Of a stretch of 64,000 nucleotides of DNA, positions 16,932 to 25,656 are shown piece by piece; the first letter of the stretch is position 1, and every line of letters starts with the position of its first letter. This stretch comes from Butyrivibrio sp. VCD2006 (GTDB lineage: Bacteria > Bacillota > Clostridia > Lachnospirales > Lachnospiraceae). Position numbers and translations under genes: made by a program. The notes beneath the pieces were generated by a model that was not told the DNA's origin, made no database searches, and saw only the letters and a list, made by a program, of their open reading frames with translations. The DNA is taken from contig NZ_AUIX01000016.1 of the NCBI RefSeq assembly GCF_000423925.1, forward strand, positions 1-64,000, given 5' to 3'.

Positions 16932-18263
16932 TTACTGAGCTATAGGATTTGCCTCCAGGATAGGAGCAACTTTTTCAGCTGCTGCTTTCATAGCTGTAGC
17001 TGCATCGCTCTCACCAATGAGAACTGACTGCTCAGCTGTATAAAGAGCTTCTGAAATTGTGGGCCACTCAGGATGAGGTCCTCTTGCAACTGCATAATTC
17101 ATGGAGTCATTAAATACTGCGTATCTCTCATCAGCTGTCCAGAAATCCTTAAGGGTTGCAGCATCAGATCTTACTGCCAGTTTTCCTGCAATCTCACACC
17201 AGTCAGCATTATGCTGTGCTGTCATCATGTACTTAAGGAAATCGATGCACTCATCTCTGTACTGTGTTCCGGAGCATACTCCGAAGTTCTCACCGCCGAT
17301 AACGGAAGCGTTCTTCTTATCCTTGGGAAGAAGTGCGAATTTATAATTGTCTGTGCTAAGAGTAACATCACCGCTGTCGATCTGAGAAATCTGCCATGTA
17401 CCTGACTCAAGCATTGCTGCCTTGCCTGCTGCGAATGCATTGAGGGCATCTCCCTGTCCCCAGTTGATAACTTCCTTACTCATGATACCCTCATCAACGA
17501 GCTTTCCAAGGAAATCTACTGCGTGAACAGCTTCTGCTGAGCCAAGATCTGCAACACTTGCTCCTGCTGAATAGATCCAGGGAATAAGCTGGAATGTACC
17601 CTCTTCATTACTGATGGCACTCATTGCAAAACCGTATACACTGTCAGCACTGTCAGTGCAAGCCTTTGCTATTTCGTAAAACTCATCCCATGTCGTAGGC
17701 GGAGCATCATATCCGTGTGCGCTTAAGATATCCATGTTGCAAAGAAGTGCGAGACAGTTGGAGTTATTGGGAAGTCCGTATATTCTTCCGTCAGCATCCT
17801 TACAGCTGCTAAGAGGTCCTTCATAGAAATTGTCGAGCTCGCCCCAGGCATTAAGCTCATCAGTGATATCCTCGAAAACGCCAAGTGCGATGTAGGAAGA
17901 CATATCAGGTGAATCAACCATTCCGATATCAGGAAGCTCTCCTGAAACAGCACCTATTGTGTACTGGTTCATAAGCTCTTCTCTTGAAACGAAGGTACAT
18001 GTAACCTTGATTTTATCCTGAGAAGCATTGTATTCATCTGCAACCTTGTTAAGAGCGTCAGCTTCATGCTCAAAATAGTGCCATACTGTTACTTCAGGAA
18101 TTCCGTCAGACGGCTTTGCAGATTCAGCAGTAGCCTCGTCCTCAACGTTTACCACAGCCTCAGGCTCTGAGGTCTCACCGGTTCCTGCAGAGGATCCGCA
18201 GCCTGCTAACATTGTAGCCATCATAGTAGTAATAACCATTAAAGATACCAATTTCTTTTTCAT
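16932..18263 (-). CDS. Sugar-binding lipoprotein of an ABC transporter
   Basis: Extracellular solute-binding protein, family 1, about 443 residues. From MKKKLVSLMVITTMM a signal peptide leads to the lipobox LAGC near residue 20, followed by a Ser/Gly/Glu-rich linker and the binding domain (VTVWHYFEHEADALNKVADEYN). First gene of the transporter/GH31 operon; ATG 18263 sits behind GGAGAG, and a longer frame upstream is rejected. Likely ligand: an alpha-xylosyl- or alpha-glucosyl-containing oligosaccharide, judged only by the two downstream GH31 enzymes. Confidence 0.93.
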   Translation of the reverse strand: MKKKLVSLMVITTMMATMLAGCGSSAGTGETSEPEAVVNVEDEATAESAKPSDGIPEVTVWHYFEHEADALNKVADEYNASQDKIKVTCTFVSREELMNQYTIGAVSGELPDIGMVDSPDMSSYIALGVFEDITDELNAWGELDNFYEGPLSSCKDADGRIYGLPNNSNCLALLCNMDILSAHGYDAPPTTWDEFYEIAKACTDSADSVYGFAMSAISNEEGTFQLIPWIYSAGASVADLGSAEAVHAVDFLGKLVDEGIMSKEVINWGQGDALNAFAAGKAAMLESGTWQISQIDSGDVTLSTDNYKFALLPKDKKNASVIGGENFGVCSGTQYRDECIDFLKYMMTAQHNADWCEIAGKLAVRSDAATLKDFWTADERYAVFNDSMNYAVARGPHPEWPTISEALYTAEQSVLIGESDAATAMKAAAEKVAPILEANPIAQ

Positions 18264-18407
18264 TTTTCTCTCCTTCCACACATAAACAATAGTTATCAGT
18301 GCTTCTGTTAAAAATATATAAAAAGAAGATTTTTGCATAAACTGATGTTTTTAAGAAAAATTTCATTTTTTGGAATGCATTATTAAACTTAGTGCAAGAA
18401 ATAAAGA

Positions 18408-18437
18408 GACAGATTTAAGATTAATCTTAAATCTGTC
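18408..18437. terminator. Perfect 15+15 palindromic terminator
   Basis: GACAGATTTAAGATT is followed directly by its exact reverse complement. On the minus strand it lies 11 bases behind the response-regulator stop and is followed by CTCTTTATTTC, so it should end the kinase/regulator transcript before the sugar operon. Confidence 0.75.
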
Positions 18438-18448
18438 CCGCATATGTA

Positions 18449-19171
18449 TCAGACCATATTTTCCAGCACATATTCCGTAATGGTTTTGCCCGTGACATCG
18501 CGAAAGACCTTTGCAAAATATTTGGTGTCCGTGTATCCAACCTTATAGGCTATGTCATCTCTTGACTCGCCCGATTGAATAAGGAGCGTCTTTGCAACGT
18601 CCACGCGGTATCTCTTTAAATACTTCACAAAGCTCTCATTCATCTCCTTAGCAAAAAGGTTGCAGAAATATTCTGCTGTGATGCCAAGCCTTGAAGCCAG
18701 CTCTTTTTGTGAGAGCTGTGAAGCATATTCTCTTTCAATTATCTTAAGGCTTTTCCGTATAAGAGGGTGGCAGTTTTCCTTCTGCTCGTCTCTTGAAGCC
18801 TCCTCCTCTTTTTTTGTGATATTTGAAATGACCTGTTCCACATCATCCATAATGAGCGGCTTCACCAGATAGTCAGTTACGCCTAGCGAAATGGCCTGTC
18901 TTGCAAACTCAAACTCCTCGTAGGCACTTACAATTACAAACTTAACATTCTGGTTCTCTTTTCTTACCTCTCTTATGAGATCAAGTCCGTTCATGTAAGG
19001 CATCTTGATGTCAGTGAAAACAACCTCCGGCTTACACTTTCTGATAAGCTCTAAGGCCTTCTGTCCATCGGCAGCATCTGCAACAACCTCGCAGTCATCG
19101 GATACTGTCTGGATAAGACTCTTAAGTCCCCTACGTGCTCTCTGCTCATCCTCAACAATTATTATTCTCAT
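18449..19171 (-). CDS. YesN-type response regulator (receiver + AraC HTH)
   Basis: Cytoplasmic transcription factor, 240 residues. The receiver domain covers about 1-120 with phospho-acceptor Asp54 in VFTDIKMPYMNG and KPL near 105. The C-terminal AraC-type DNA-binding domain (145-240) includes QKELASRLGITAEYFCNLF and the second helix-turn-helix ending DVTGKTITEYV. It is shorter than many YesN proteins because the linker is brief. ATG 19171 lies behind a G-run ribosome site. Paired with the kinase upstream, and placed directly ahead of the sugar importer genes it probably controls. Confidence 0.92.
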   Translation of the reverse strand: MRIIIVEDEQRARRGLKSLIQTVSDDCEVVADAADGQKALELIRKCKPEVVFTDIKMPYMNGLDLIREVRKENQNVKFVIVSAYEEFEFARQAISLGVTDYLVKPLIMDDVEQVISNITKKEEEASRDEQKENCHPLIRKSLKIIEREYASQLSQKELASRLGITAEYFCNLFAKEMNESFVKYLKRYRVDVAKTLLIQSGESRDDIAYKVGYTDTKYFAKVFRDVTGKTITEYVLENMV

Positions 19172-19233
19172 AAAAATCCCCCCCATAAAACTTACGCGCT
19201 AAAATCATACCGTCATATGCCTTAAGACTGATT

Positions 19234-21033
19234 CTAGTGCAGCTCTCCCTCAGGTATTGGGAGCTTAAAAAGAAACTCTGCCCCATTACCCTCATTAGTT
19301 CTTAATAATACTTTAACACTTTCTCCGTAAAAAAGCTTTATTCTTGAGTAAGCATTTTGGATACCGATTCCCAGTCCTTCAGTGTCCACATCATTGCCTT
19401 CGAGGATCTTTTCTATCTTACCTGCAATCTCCGCCGGCATCCCTTTTCCGTTATCCTTTATGGAAACTTCAATGCAGTCATCGCCTCTCCTCGCTGTTAT
19501 ATCGAGCTTTCCACCGGACTCCCACCCCTTGAAGCCATGTATTATGGCATTTTCAACGAAGGGCTGAAGCATCAGTTTGCAGCAGGGCCATTCCATAACA
19601 TTGTCATCAACATCAATCTTGTAATCAAAGGTATCCTCAAGCCTTGCCTTCATAAGGAACAGATACTGCTCTATCCATGCAAATTCCTGATAGAAGAAAA
19701 CATGCTGGCTCTTTTGATCAAAGGAATACCTGAGGATATTTGAGAGCTTTTTAATAAGCACTGATACGTTATGATTACCCTCTGCTATTGCTTCGTAGTT
19801 AATGGTGTTTAGCGTATTGCAGATAAAATGTGCATTTATCTGAGTTTCAAGTGCGTTTCTCTCAGCTTCGTGCTGCCTCTCAATTGATTCCACAGCCTGT
19901 CTGTGATTTATCTCAACCTCTTTTTCTTTCTGCTCTAACGCAACAAGCATCTCGTTGTAGGCAGAAGCCAGCTTCCACACCTCATTGGAGCCCTGAATTT
20001 CAATCGGAATGTGCTTTCCGTTATGAGCTATGTAGTACATGGTTTTCTTGATTTTCCGGATAGGCCTCATGATATTTCTGATATCCACAAATATAACAAA
20101 ACACAGTATCAAAATCAGTGCCGCGTAAAGTGGCATAGCTTTTCTGAAAATCGAATCTATATGCTCCATCATGGCGGCGCCGTCATAGGCAATACTGAGC
20201 TTCCATCCCGCTGAAGGTATGCCGGCAGTCTTTGCTATAAGATTATTTGTTTCTATATAGTTTTTTTCATCAAATCCAAGGAATTCGTCGTTTGAATGAC
20301 ATATTATGGTTCCATCCTCGCCGCTGATGAAACCGATGAGATAAGAGATCTGACTTGAATAGATGTAGTCAATATATTTTTGAAAAATATCCGCACTAAA
20401 GCTGAGACACAGCACATAATCTATGGCATTAAGTCCGTGTCCCGTAACCATCATAGGAAAAAAAATCTGGAATACATTTTGGGAAATATCAGATCCGGAT
20501 GCTGTTTCATCTTTACTTACAACGAATCTGGGAATTTCGTTATTGGCTGCTTTTTCAAGAACATGCTGATATTCAGACCTAAGATACTCATTATTATCTT
20601 CTTCCCACAGCGGGAAGCTTGAGATATTATAGGTTGTATTTTGGAAAACAACTCCGTCCTTATCAAGTACGGCCATAGCATAGAGCTTTTTCGAATTCCT
20701 CGCATAGGAGCCCAGAAGTGTCTGGAGGCGCATTTTATTTGCATAGGTATCGTCCTCCACATACCTCTCGATTGCAGAAGTTATCTCGGATGAAGTCGCC
20801 ATAATAGCTCCGGCACTTATATACTCTTCGAGCTGAAGAGCAATCATATCCTGAGCACTGCTTAGAATCGACTCCTCCATACTACTCTGAGTCCTGATGA
20901 GATTATTGTAGTAATAACTCCTCAGATAGTGTTGGAAGATAAATGCCATTCCTATTACAGAAATCATGTAAAGGAGCATAAAATGGCACCATATATGAGA
21001 TTTATAGTAGTCCCTTATTTTCCCCAAATACAT
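19234..21033 (-). CDS. YesM-type sensor histidine kinase
   Basis: Membrane sensor kinase, 599 residues. One membrane segment near 15-35, an extracytoplasmic sensing region to about 285, and a second membrane segment (AMPLYAALILILCFVIFV). Then a HAMP-like linker (MRPIRKIKKTMYYIAHNG), a coiled region, the His_kinase domain with phospho-acceptor in NAHFICNTLNTINYE near residue 400, and an ATPase domain (MLQPFVENAIIHGF, KDNGKGMP, GLGIGIQNAYSR). Likely phosphorylates the adjacent AraC-type regulator in response to a carbohydrate. Only 25 bases separate it from the MATE gene upstream, so those may be co-transcribed. Confidence 0.92.
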   Translation of the reverse strand: MYLGKIRDYYKSHIWCHFMLLYMISVIGMAFIFQHYLRSYYYNNLIRTQSSMEESILSSAQDMIALQLEEYISAGAIMATSSEITSAIERYVEDDTYANKMRLQTLLGSYARNSKKLYAMAVLDKDGVVFQNTTYNISSFPLWEEDNNEYLRSEYQHVLEKAANNEIPRFVVSKDETASGSDISQNVFQIFFPMMVTGHGLNAIDYVLCLSFSADIFQKYIDYIYSSQISYLIGFISGEDGTIICHSNDEFLGFDEKNYIETNNLIAKTAGIPSAGWKLSIAYDGAAMMEHIDSIFRKAMPLYAALILILCFVIFVDIRNIMRPIRKIKKTMYYIAHNGKHIPIEIQGSNEVWKLASAYNEMLVALEQKEKEVEINHRQAVESIERQHEAERNALETQINAHFICNTLNTINYEAIAEGNHNVSVLIKKLSNILRYSFDQKSQHVFFYQEFAWIEQYLFLMKARLEDTFDYKIDVDDNVMEWPCCKLMLQPFVENAIIHGFKGWESGGKLDITARRGDDCIEVSIKDNGKGMPAEIAGKIEKILEGNDVDTEGLGIGIQNAYSRIKLFYGESVKVLLRTNEGNGAEFLFKLPIPEGELH

Positions 21034-21058
21034 TTTTCATACCCCTCTGAATTATGTA

Positions 21059-22396
21059 TTATGCGTTATCAATCAGTTCAGGCCTTATCACAGCAAAGAA
21101 CAATCCGGCTGCAATCAGCACTGATATAACGTCAGAGCCAAGCTGGGATGAGATAACTCCCATGTAACCAAAAAGCATCTGGAAAGCCGTGATAACTGCG
21201 GCATATACAACGCCCTGTCTGCAAAGCGAAAGAATCAGCGCAGGAAGTCCCTTACCCATAGACTGAAAGGTACAGATAGTCACAAGACCAAGTCCCATAA
21301 GAATCATGCCGGGCATCTGGAGACGAAGCATTAGAACCCCCTTATCTATAAGTGCCTCGTCCTTTAAGAATGCTCCAATGAACAGCGGCGCAAAAATACC
21401 GACGACAGCTGCCATTAATGCCGCTGTACCTCCAACAATTCTGTATGCAAAGGAAAGGACCTTGCGAAGACGCTTTTTATTGCCTGATCCATACACATAG
21501 CCTGTAAGAGGCTGTCCGCCAAAGGCAAGTCCTACTATCACAAGCATTACAATGTTTACTATCTTAAGTACGATACCCATAACCGCGATTGAATCACTGC
21601 CATAACCCTGAAGTGCGCGGTTTGTGAGAGTCATACCGATGGTCTGAGTAAAATTGGTAACTGAAGCAGGAAGTCCTACAGCAAAGATTTTCCCAACCTC
21701 TCCCGGCTTAAGTCCAAATTCACTAAGCTTAACGGACAGACCTTCACACTTGCTAGCTGTGTACCAGATTGCAAACGCATCAGAAGTGATATACCCGATA
21801 ACTGTAGCAATGGCTGCACCTGCTGCCCCCATGCCAAACCCGAAGATGAAAACCGGATCAAGAATAATATTAACTACAGCGCCGATTATTGAAGTGATCA
21901 TCGAGGCATTGGGATGTCCAACCGTTCTCATAAGGTTCGAAGGAACCAACGCGTAAATAATGAAGGTACTGCCAAGCACCAAGAACTGATAATACTGGGA
22001 CGCATAATACATAGTGCTGTCATCCGCACCAAGAAATTTAAGGATAGGTGTCTTGAAAACAAGAAGAATCACCATCACAAACAAACCGAAGGCTATCGCA
22101 GCATACATGCAAAATACGCTGAGTCTCTTTCCATCCTCTCCCCTACCTGCGCCAAGAAGTCTTGAAATATAAGAGCTTCCGCCCAATGCAAACATATCAC
22201 CAAATGCAAGGAACAAAGTGAAAAGTGGCGTACATATTGAAACACCAGCAATAAGTGAAGTATTCCCCGTAAGTGCAATAAAGTATGTGTCCACCATGCT
22301 GTAAACCAGCTGGACCACCATACTTAGTACTACAGGAATAGCAAGCTTTAAATACGCCTCCCTTATTGGTGCTTTTTCAAATAATTCGTTACTCAT
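21059..22396 (-). CDS. MATE family efflux transporter
   Basis: Integral membrane Na+ or H+/drug antiporter family, 445 residues with about twelve hydrophobic segments in two halves. Each half begins with a similar pattern: APIREAYLKLAIPVVLSMVVQLVYSMVDTYF in the first, and EVGKIFAVGLPASVTNFTQTIG in the second. Substrate unknown; the subgroup is common in Firmicutes. ATG 22396 is six bases from AAGGAG. A short leader ORF lies in front and a kinase gene follows closely. Confidence 0.9.
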   Translation of the reverse strand: MSNELFEKAPIREAYLKLAIPVVLSMVVQLVYSMVDTYFIALTGNTSLIAGVSICTPLFTLFLAFGDMFALGGSSYISRLLGAGRGEDGKRLSVFCMYAAIAFGLFVMVILLVFKTPILKFLGADDSTMYYASQYYQFLVLGSTFIIYALVPSNLMRTVGHPNASMITSIIGAVVNIILDPVFIFGFGMGAAGAAIATVIGYITSDAFAIWYTASKCEGLSVKLSEFGLKPGEVGKIFAVGLPASVTNFTQTIGMTLTNRALQGYGSDSIAVMGIVLKIVNIVMLVIVGLAFGGQPLTGYVYGSGNKKRLRKVLSFAYRIVGGTAALMAAVVGIFAPLFIGAFLKDEALIDKGVLMLRLQMPGMILMGLGLVTICTFQSMGKGLPALILSLCRQGVVYAAVITAFQMLFGYMGVISSQLGSDVISVLIAAGLFFAVIRPELIDNA

Positions 22397-22434
22397 CAAC
22401 TACTCCTTAACACCTGATAATTCAATTCTATCTC

Positions 22435-22467
22435 TTAGGCAGTCGTTACTGTAAGTCTTTTTTTCAT
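22435..22467 (-). CDS. Possible 10-residue leader peptide before the MATE gene
   Basis: ATG at 22467 follows GAGGAATTGTT, an acceptable ribosome site, and encodes MKKRLTVTTA before TAA at 22435. It ends 38 bases ahead of the MATE start. Short peptides in this position can couple ribosome stalling to expression of antibiotic-export genes. The sequence could also be chance; it is too short to judge by composition. Confidence 0.35.
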   Translation of the reverse strand: MKKRLTVTTA

Positions 22468-22543
22468 AACAATTCCTCATAGATACTTTTCAACCATTAT
22501 ACTAACATCTTTCTGTAGTTGATTTCTAACTGAATCCGTTTTT

Positions 22544-22592
22544 GTTATGACTACTAGACTTTTCTCATTTTTATGATCTTCGACAAGTAGAT
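22544..22592. repeat. Second copy of the CTAGACTTTT/AAGTAGATTTT repeat
   Basis: GACTACTAGACTTTTC, a T-rich spacer with GATCTTC, then GACAAGTAGATTTTTTA. The first copy at 10535-10590 has the same order and nearly the same spacing. The rest of the gap from 22400 to 22823 shows a small GCGGGCT/AGTCCGC hairpin at 22626-22642 and no other recognisable feature. Confidence 0.6.
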
Positions 22593-22823
22593 TTTTTATA
22601 AAACATCCCCAATCAGGCCCAAGCTGCGGGCTGGTAGTCCGCAATTAAGTAAAAATAGTACCGAGCAATGCCCAGCACAAGTGCCATTAGCGCGTAGTTA
22701 AATACATACTTTTAAGTTCAAGGTTTATTCACAAAAATGTCCTAAAATAATACAATAATCAGTCCGGTGTTCACTTTTTTGTACCGGAAGCGTTTTATAT
22801 CTTATGAAGGGGGTTCATATCAT

Positions 22824-23624
22824 ATGAAAAAGAATTTAGCTGTTTTTATCATGATGGCAATGACGACTGTGGCTCTTTTTACCACTGGCTGTGGTACCAG
22901 CACCAGTAAAGCTGCTGCTCCTGATAAAGGAAAAATAGGCATCATAGGTGCAATGGAAGAGGAAGTCGGCTACCTCAAGGAACAAATTGAAGGAAAGAAA
23001 GTTACTGAAGTTGCCGGTATGGAATTCTGCGAAGGTACTATGGACGGGAAAAAGGTGGTCATAGTTCAATGCGGAGTTGGAAAGGTTAATGCAGGAATCT
23101 GCGCTAACACGCTGATCAACGACTTTGGATGTAAAAAGGTCATCAATACCGGTGTTGCCGGCTCATTGGACAATCAGATCGATATTGGTGACATAGTTGT
23201 TTCCGTAGATGCTGTTCAGCATGATTTCACATGCGAAGCTGTCGGCTTTGCAAAAGGTGAGATTCCGTATACAGGTATTTATGCTTTCCCTGCTGATGAA
23301 GCAATGCGGAAAGAGGCTGTAGAAGCGGTTAAAAATGCAGCTCCGGATATTCATGTTTTTGAAGGCAGAGTTTGCAGTGGTGATCAGTTCATTTCCAGCC
23401 AAGAGCAAAAGGATAAAATACTGTCTGATTTTGGCGGATATTGCTGTGAGATGGAAGGCGGCGCCATAGCTCAGGTCTGCTATCTTAACAAAACGCCTTT
23501 TGTAATCATACGTGCTATATCAGATAAGGCAGATAATTCAGAAGCCGTGGACTACAATACCTTTAAGGAAGCAGCCGCCGCTAATTGCGCCAAAGTTGTT
23601 GAATACATGGTTAAAAATATGTAA
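22824..23624 (+). CDS. MTA/SAH nucleosidase with lipoprotein signal
   Basis: Cleaves 5'-methylthioadenosine or S-adenosylhomocysteine (and probably 5'-deoxyadenosine) to adenine and the thioribosyl sugar. The enzyme core starts at GKIGIIGAMEEEVGYL and shows CGVGKVNAG, NTGVAGSL, SGDQFIS, EMEGGAIAQV and RAISDKAD with the catalytic Asp. Unusually, the core is preceded by a signal peptide (MKKNLAVFIMMAMTTVALF) and lipobox FTTGC with Cys23, so the enzyme should be anchored outside the membrane. ATG 22824 is behind AAGGGGG. It is one of two plus-strand genes in the window and appears monocistronic. Confidence 0.9.
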   Translation: MKKNLAVFIMMAMTTVALFTTGCGTSTSKAAAPDKGKIGIIGAMEEEVGYLKEQIEGKKVTEVAGMEFCEGTMDGKKVVIVQCGVGKVNAGICANTLINDFGCKKVINTGVAGSLDNQIDIGDIVVSVDAVQHDFTCEAVGFAKGEIPYTGIYAFPADEAMRKEAVEAVKNAAPDIHVFEGRVCSGDQFISSQEQKDKILSDFGGYCCEMEGGAIAQVCYLNKTPFVIIRAISDKADNSEAVDYNTFKEAAAANCAKVVEYMVKNM

Positions 23625-23642
23625 GACTTATCGATAAAAACC

Positions 23643-23676
23643 AAAGGCTCCGGCAAAAATGCCGGAGCCTTTAGTT
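23643..23676. terminator. Shared bidirectional terminator
   Basis: AAAGGCTCCGGC (23643-23654) pairs with GCCGGAGCCTTT (23661-23672), with T-runs available on both strands. It lies between the converging nucleosidase gene and the last gene of the 12-gene operon. Confidence 0.88.
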
Positions 23677-24612
23677 TTAACAATTATGATCCAAAATTAG
23701 CTTGAACAATGCCGTATTCTGATAAGCCAGAGGGCTGTCATACTCAAAGGCGATGATGCCATCCTCGGGAGCAATGACCTCCTGCAAAACTTCGGAGGTG
23801 TAGGGATCCGTTATGTATGCCAGAATCTGACCCTTTTCAACGCTGTCTCCGGCATTTACCAGAGATTCCAAAAAACCTGCGCGGGCTGCACGAAGGCTTA
23901 CTAGTTTTTCACTCTCGATAACCCTTGCATCATAGCAGGCGAGCTCACGAAAATCGATTATTCCTTCCTTTGATAAAAATCCAAGAACCGCGTTCACGCC
24001 CTGCTTGGCACTCTTTTTATCTATCTTTTCAGTGCTTGATGTATAGATTGAAAACGCATCCGTCTCCCAGATCTGCCAATTGTAATTAAGAGTCGCTGTG
24101 TCAAAGGGTCTTGGCTTGTGAAGGACTACAAAAGGGAGCCCAAACTTTTTTGCGAGCTCTATGTTTTCATTTCCGGTTTTCATCATCCTGACCTGGGGCA
24201 CAAAATATCCCGGCATGTAGAAGGATGCGAACTGGATTCCGTATTTGTAATCATTTATTTTTTTAAAAATTCCATCAGCAATTCTCTGGGTGGTCTCACC
24301 CTTGTCATAACCGGGAAACATGCGGTTTATATCAGTGTTGTCTATGCCCCAGAATCTCTTTTTGGTATTGACCGAATATGGATTTCCGCAAGGGATGACC
24401 ATGATGGATTTCCCGGTTTTTATCTGCCCCTCTTCCTCAATCTCCTTTAGCTTAGCTATGAGACGGCTGCAGGCGTACATCTGCTGATACTCGTTTCCGC
24501 GAAGACTTCCCATGATGCATACTGTCTTTTCACCATATCCAAATTCATAGCCCATTATTCTGAAATCGTCACAGTACAAGCCCTTGAACGAGTACAATTC
24601 TATCTCTTTCAT
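23677..24612 (-). CDS. Aspartoacylase/AstE-like protein with lost active site
   Basis: A 311-residue relative of the next gene and of the succinylglutamate desuccinylase/aspartoacylase zinc enzymes (M14 fold). The zinc motif HGDE is GSLRGNE here (residues 35-41), so the ligand His is Arg. The second ligand segment, DIHAS in the paralog, reads GIQFAS. The catalytic Glu position of the paralog (VVEMG) aligns to a Tyr-containing SIYTS. The C-terminal beta-barrel domain is intact (AGDSVEKGQILAYI). It probably binds but does not hydrolyse substrate, or acts as a partner of the active paralog. Last gene of the long operon. Confidence 0.75.
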   Translation of the reverse strand: MKEIELYSFKGLYCDDFRIMGYEFGYGEKTVCIMGSLRGNEYQQMYACSRLIAKLKEIEEEGQIKTGKSIMVIPCGNPYSVNTKKRFWGIDNTDINRMFPGYDKGETTQRIADGIFKKINDYKYGIQFASFYMPGYFVPQVRMMKTGNENIELAKKFGLPFVVLHKPRPFDTATLNYNWQIWETDAFSIYTSSTEKIDKKSAKQGVNAVLGFLSKEGIIDFRELACYDARVIESEKLVSLRAARAGFLESLVNAGDSVEKGQILAYITDPYTSEVLQEVIAPEDGIIAFEYDSPLAYQNTALFKLILDHNC

Positions 24613-24684
24613 TACTTCTCCACCAAAATTATCTTCCTGCTTATTTTCTTTAATTTCATAACAGTACTGTACTTAAAACATATT

Positions 24685-25656
24685 TTAAGCATTCTCTTCA
24701 AAAACTTTCTTCTTCAGTATCCTTCCCATAAGGGACCCCTCCTCAACAATCGGGTATTCTCTCACAGTAAAAAGAAGCCCCGCTTCCGGTGCCTTTATTC
24801 CGGACAAAATCTCTCCCGTCAGAGGGTTTATAATTCTGCCTATTTCCTCGTTTTCCTTAACGAGATTCCCATGGCATTTTTCCTTCATATAAACTCCCGA
24901 GCAGGGTGCATTTAAGTAGCACACATCGTCTCCGCCGGCATCGTAGGCAACTATAGGATCGCGAACTTTTTTAACTTCACCATTCCATATGTCAAGATTG
25001 CTCATAAGTGAAAAGATGCCGTCTGTCAGCTGCTCACCATATTCAGGTGTAATTCTCATTCCAACGCCCATCTCAACGACAAGTGTGTTAGTGCCTCTGC
25101 TGTTTAGCGCGTATGCCAAAGTTGATTCAAGTACGGTGCTTGCTCCGTGAACCCATATAAAATCCATGTTGGACTTTTTCGCAATAGGCACAAGAACATC
25201 TGCATTTAACTCATTTATTCTTATCTGAGGCATCTCAGTAAGAAAGATATTGCTCGCGTGAATATCGATTACAAGGTCAGCTCCCTGAAGCTCTTCTACA
25301 ATTTTAGAAGCCAGATATTCATTCATATCTCCCTCAGAATTCCCGGGAAAAATCCTGTTCATATCAAGGTCAAAGGCCGGAATTCCTCTTGTGATCGAAT
25401 CTATTCCAAAGGGATTCATGGCAGGATAAATATCTACTATTCCCTGCAGGTTATCCTGATTCTCCCTTATGCGCCTTGCAAGCTCAAAGCAAACATACTG
25501 TCCTTCAAGCTCATCGCCGTGAATGCCGGTTACAACGCATATTCGCTTACTGCCTGTCCCCTCTCTGCGCAATCTGTGTCTTTTTATGACCAGCCTCTCA
25601 TCAACAGGAAGCGGAATACTTATAATATCATCAATACTTTCATCAATATGATTCAT
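24685..25656 (-). CDS. Aspartoacylase/AstE family zinc amidohydrolase
   Basis: Predicted zinc-dependent hydrolase that removes an acyl group from an amino acid or amide, 323 residues. Zinc ligands His46 and Glu49 are in TGIHGDE, His133 in VIDIHASN; catalytic Glu195 is in LVVEMG. The C-terminal domain shows GNLVKENEEIG and APEAGLLFTVRE. Substrate cannot be read from sequence; N-acyl-glutamate-like compounds would fit the neighbours. The ATG overlaps the end of the transglutaminase gene by 14 bases and has AGAGG behind it, so they are translated together. Confidence 0.83.
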   Translation of the reverse strand: MNHIDESIDDIISIPLPVDERLVIKRHRLRREGTGSKRICVVTGIHGDELEGQYVCFELARRIRENQDNLQGIVDIYPAMNPFGIDSITRGIPAFDLDMNRIFPGNSEGDMNEYLASKIVEELQGADLVIDIHASNIFLTEMPQIRINELNADVLVPIAKKSNMDFIWVHGASTVLESTLAYALNSRGTNTLVVEMGVGMRITPEYGEQLTDGIFSLMSNLDIWNGEVKKVRDPIVAYDAGGDDVCYLNAPCSGVYMKEKCHGNLVKENEEIGRIINPLTGEILSGIKAPEAGLLFTVREYPIVEEGSLMGRILKKKVFEENA

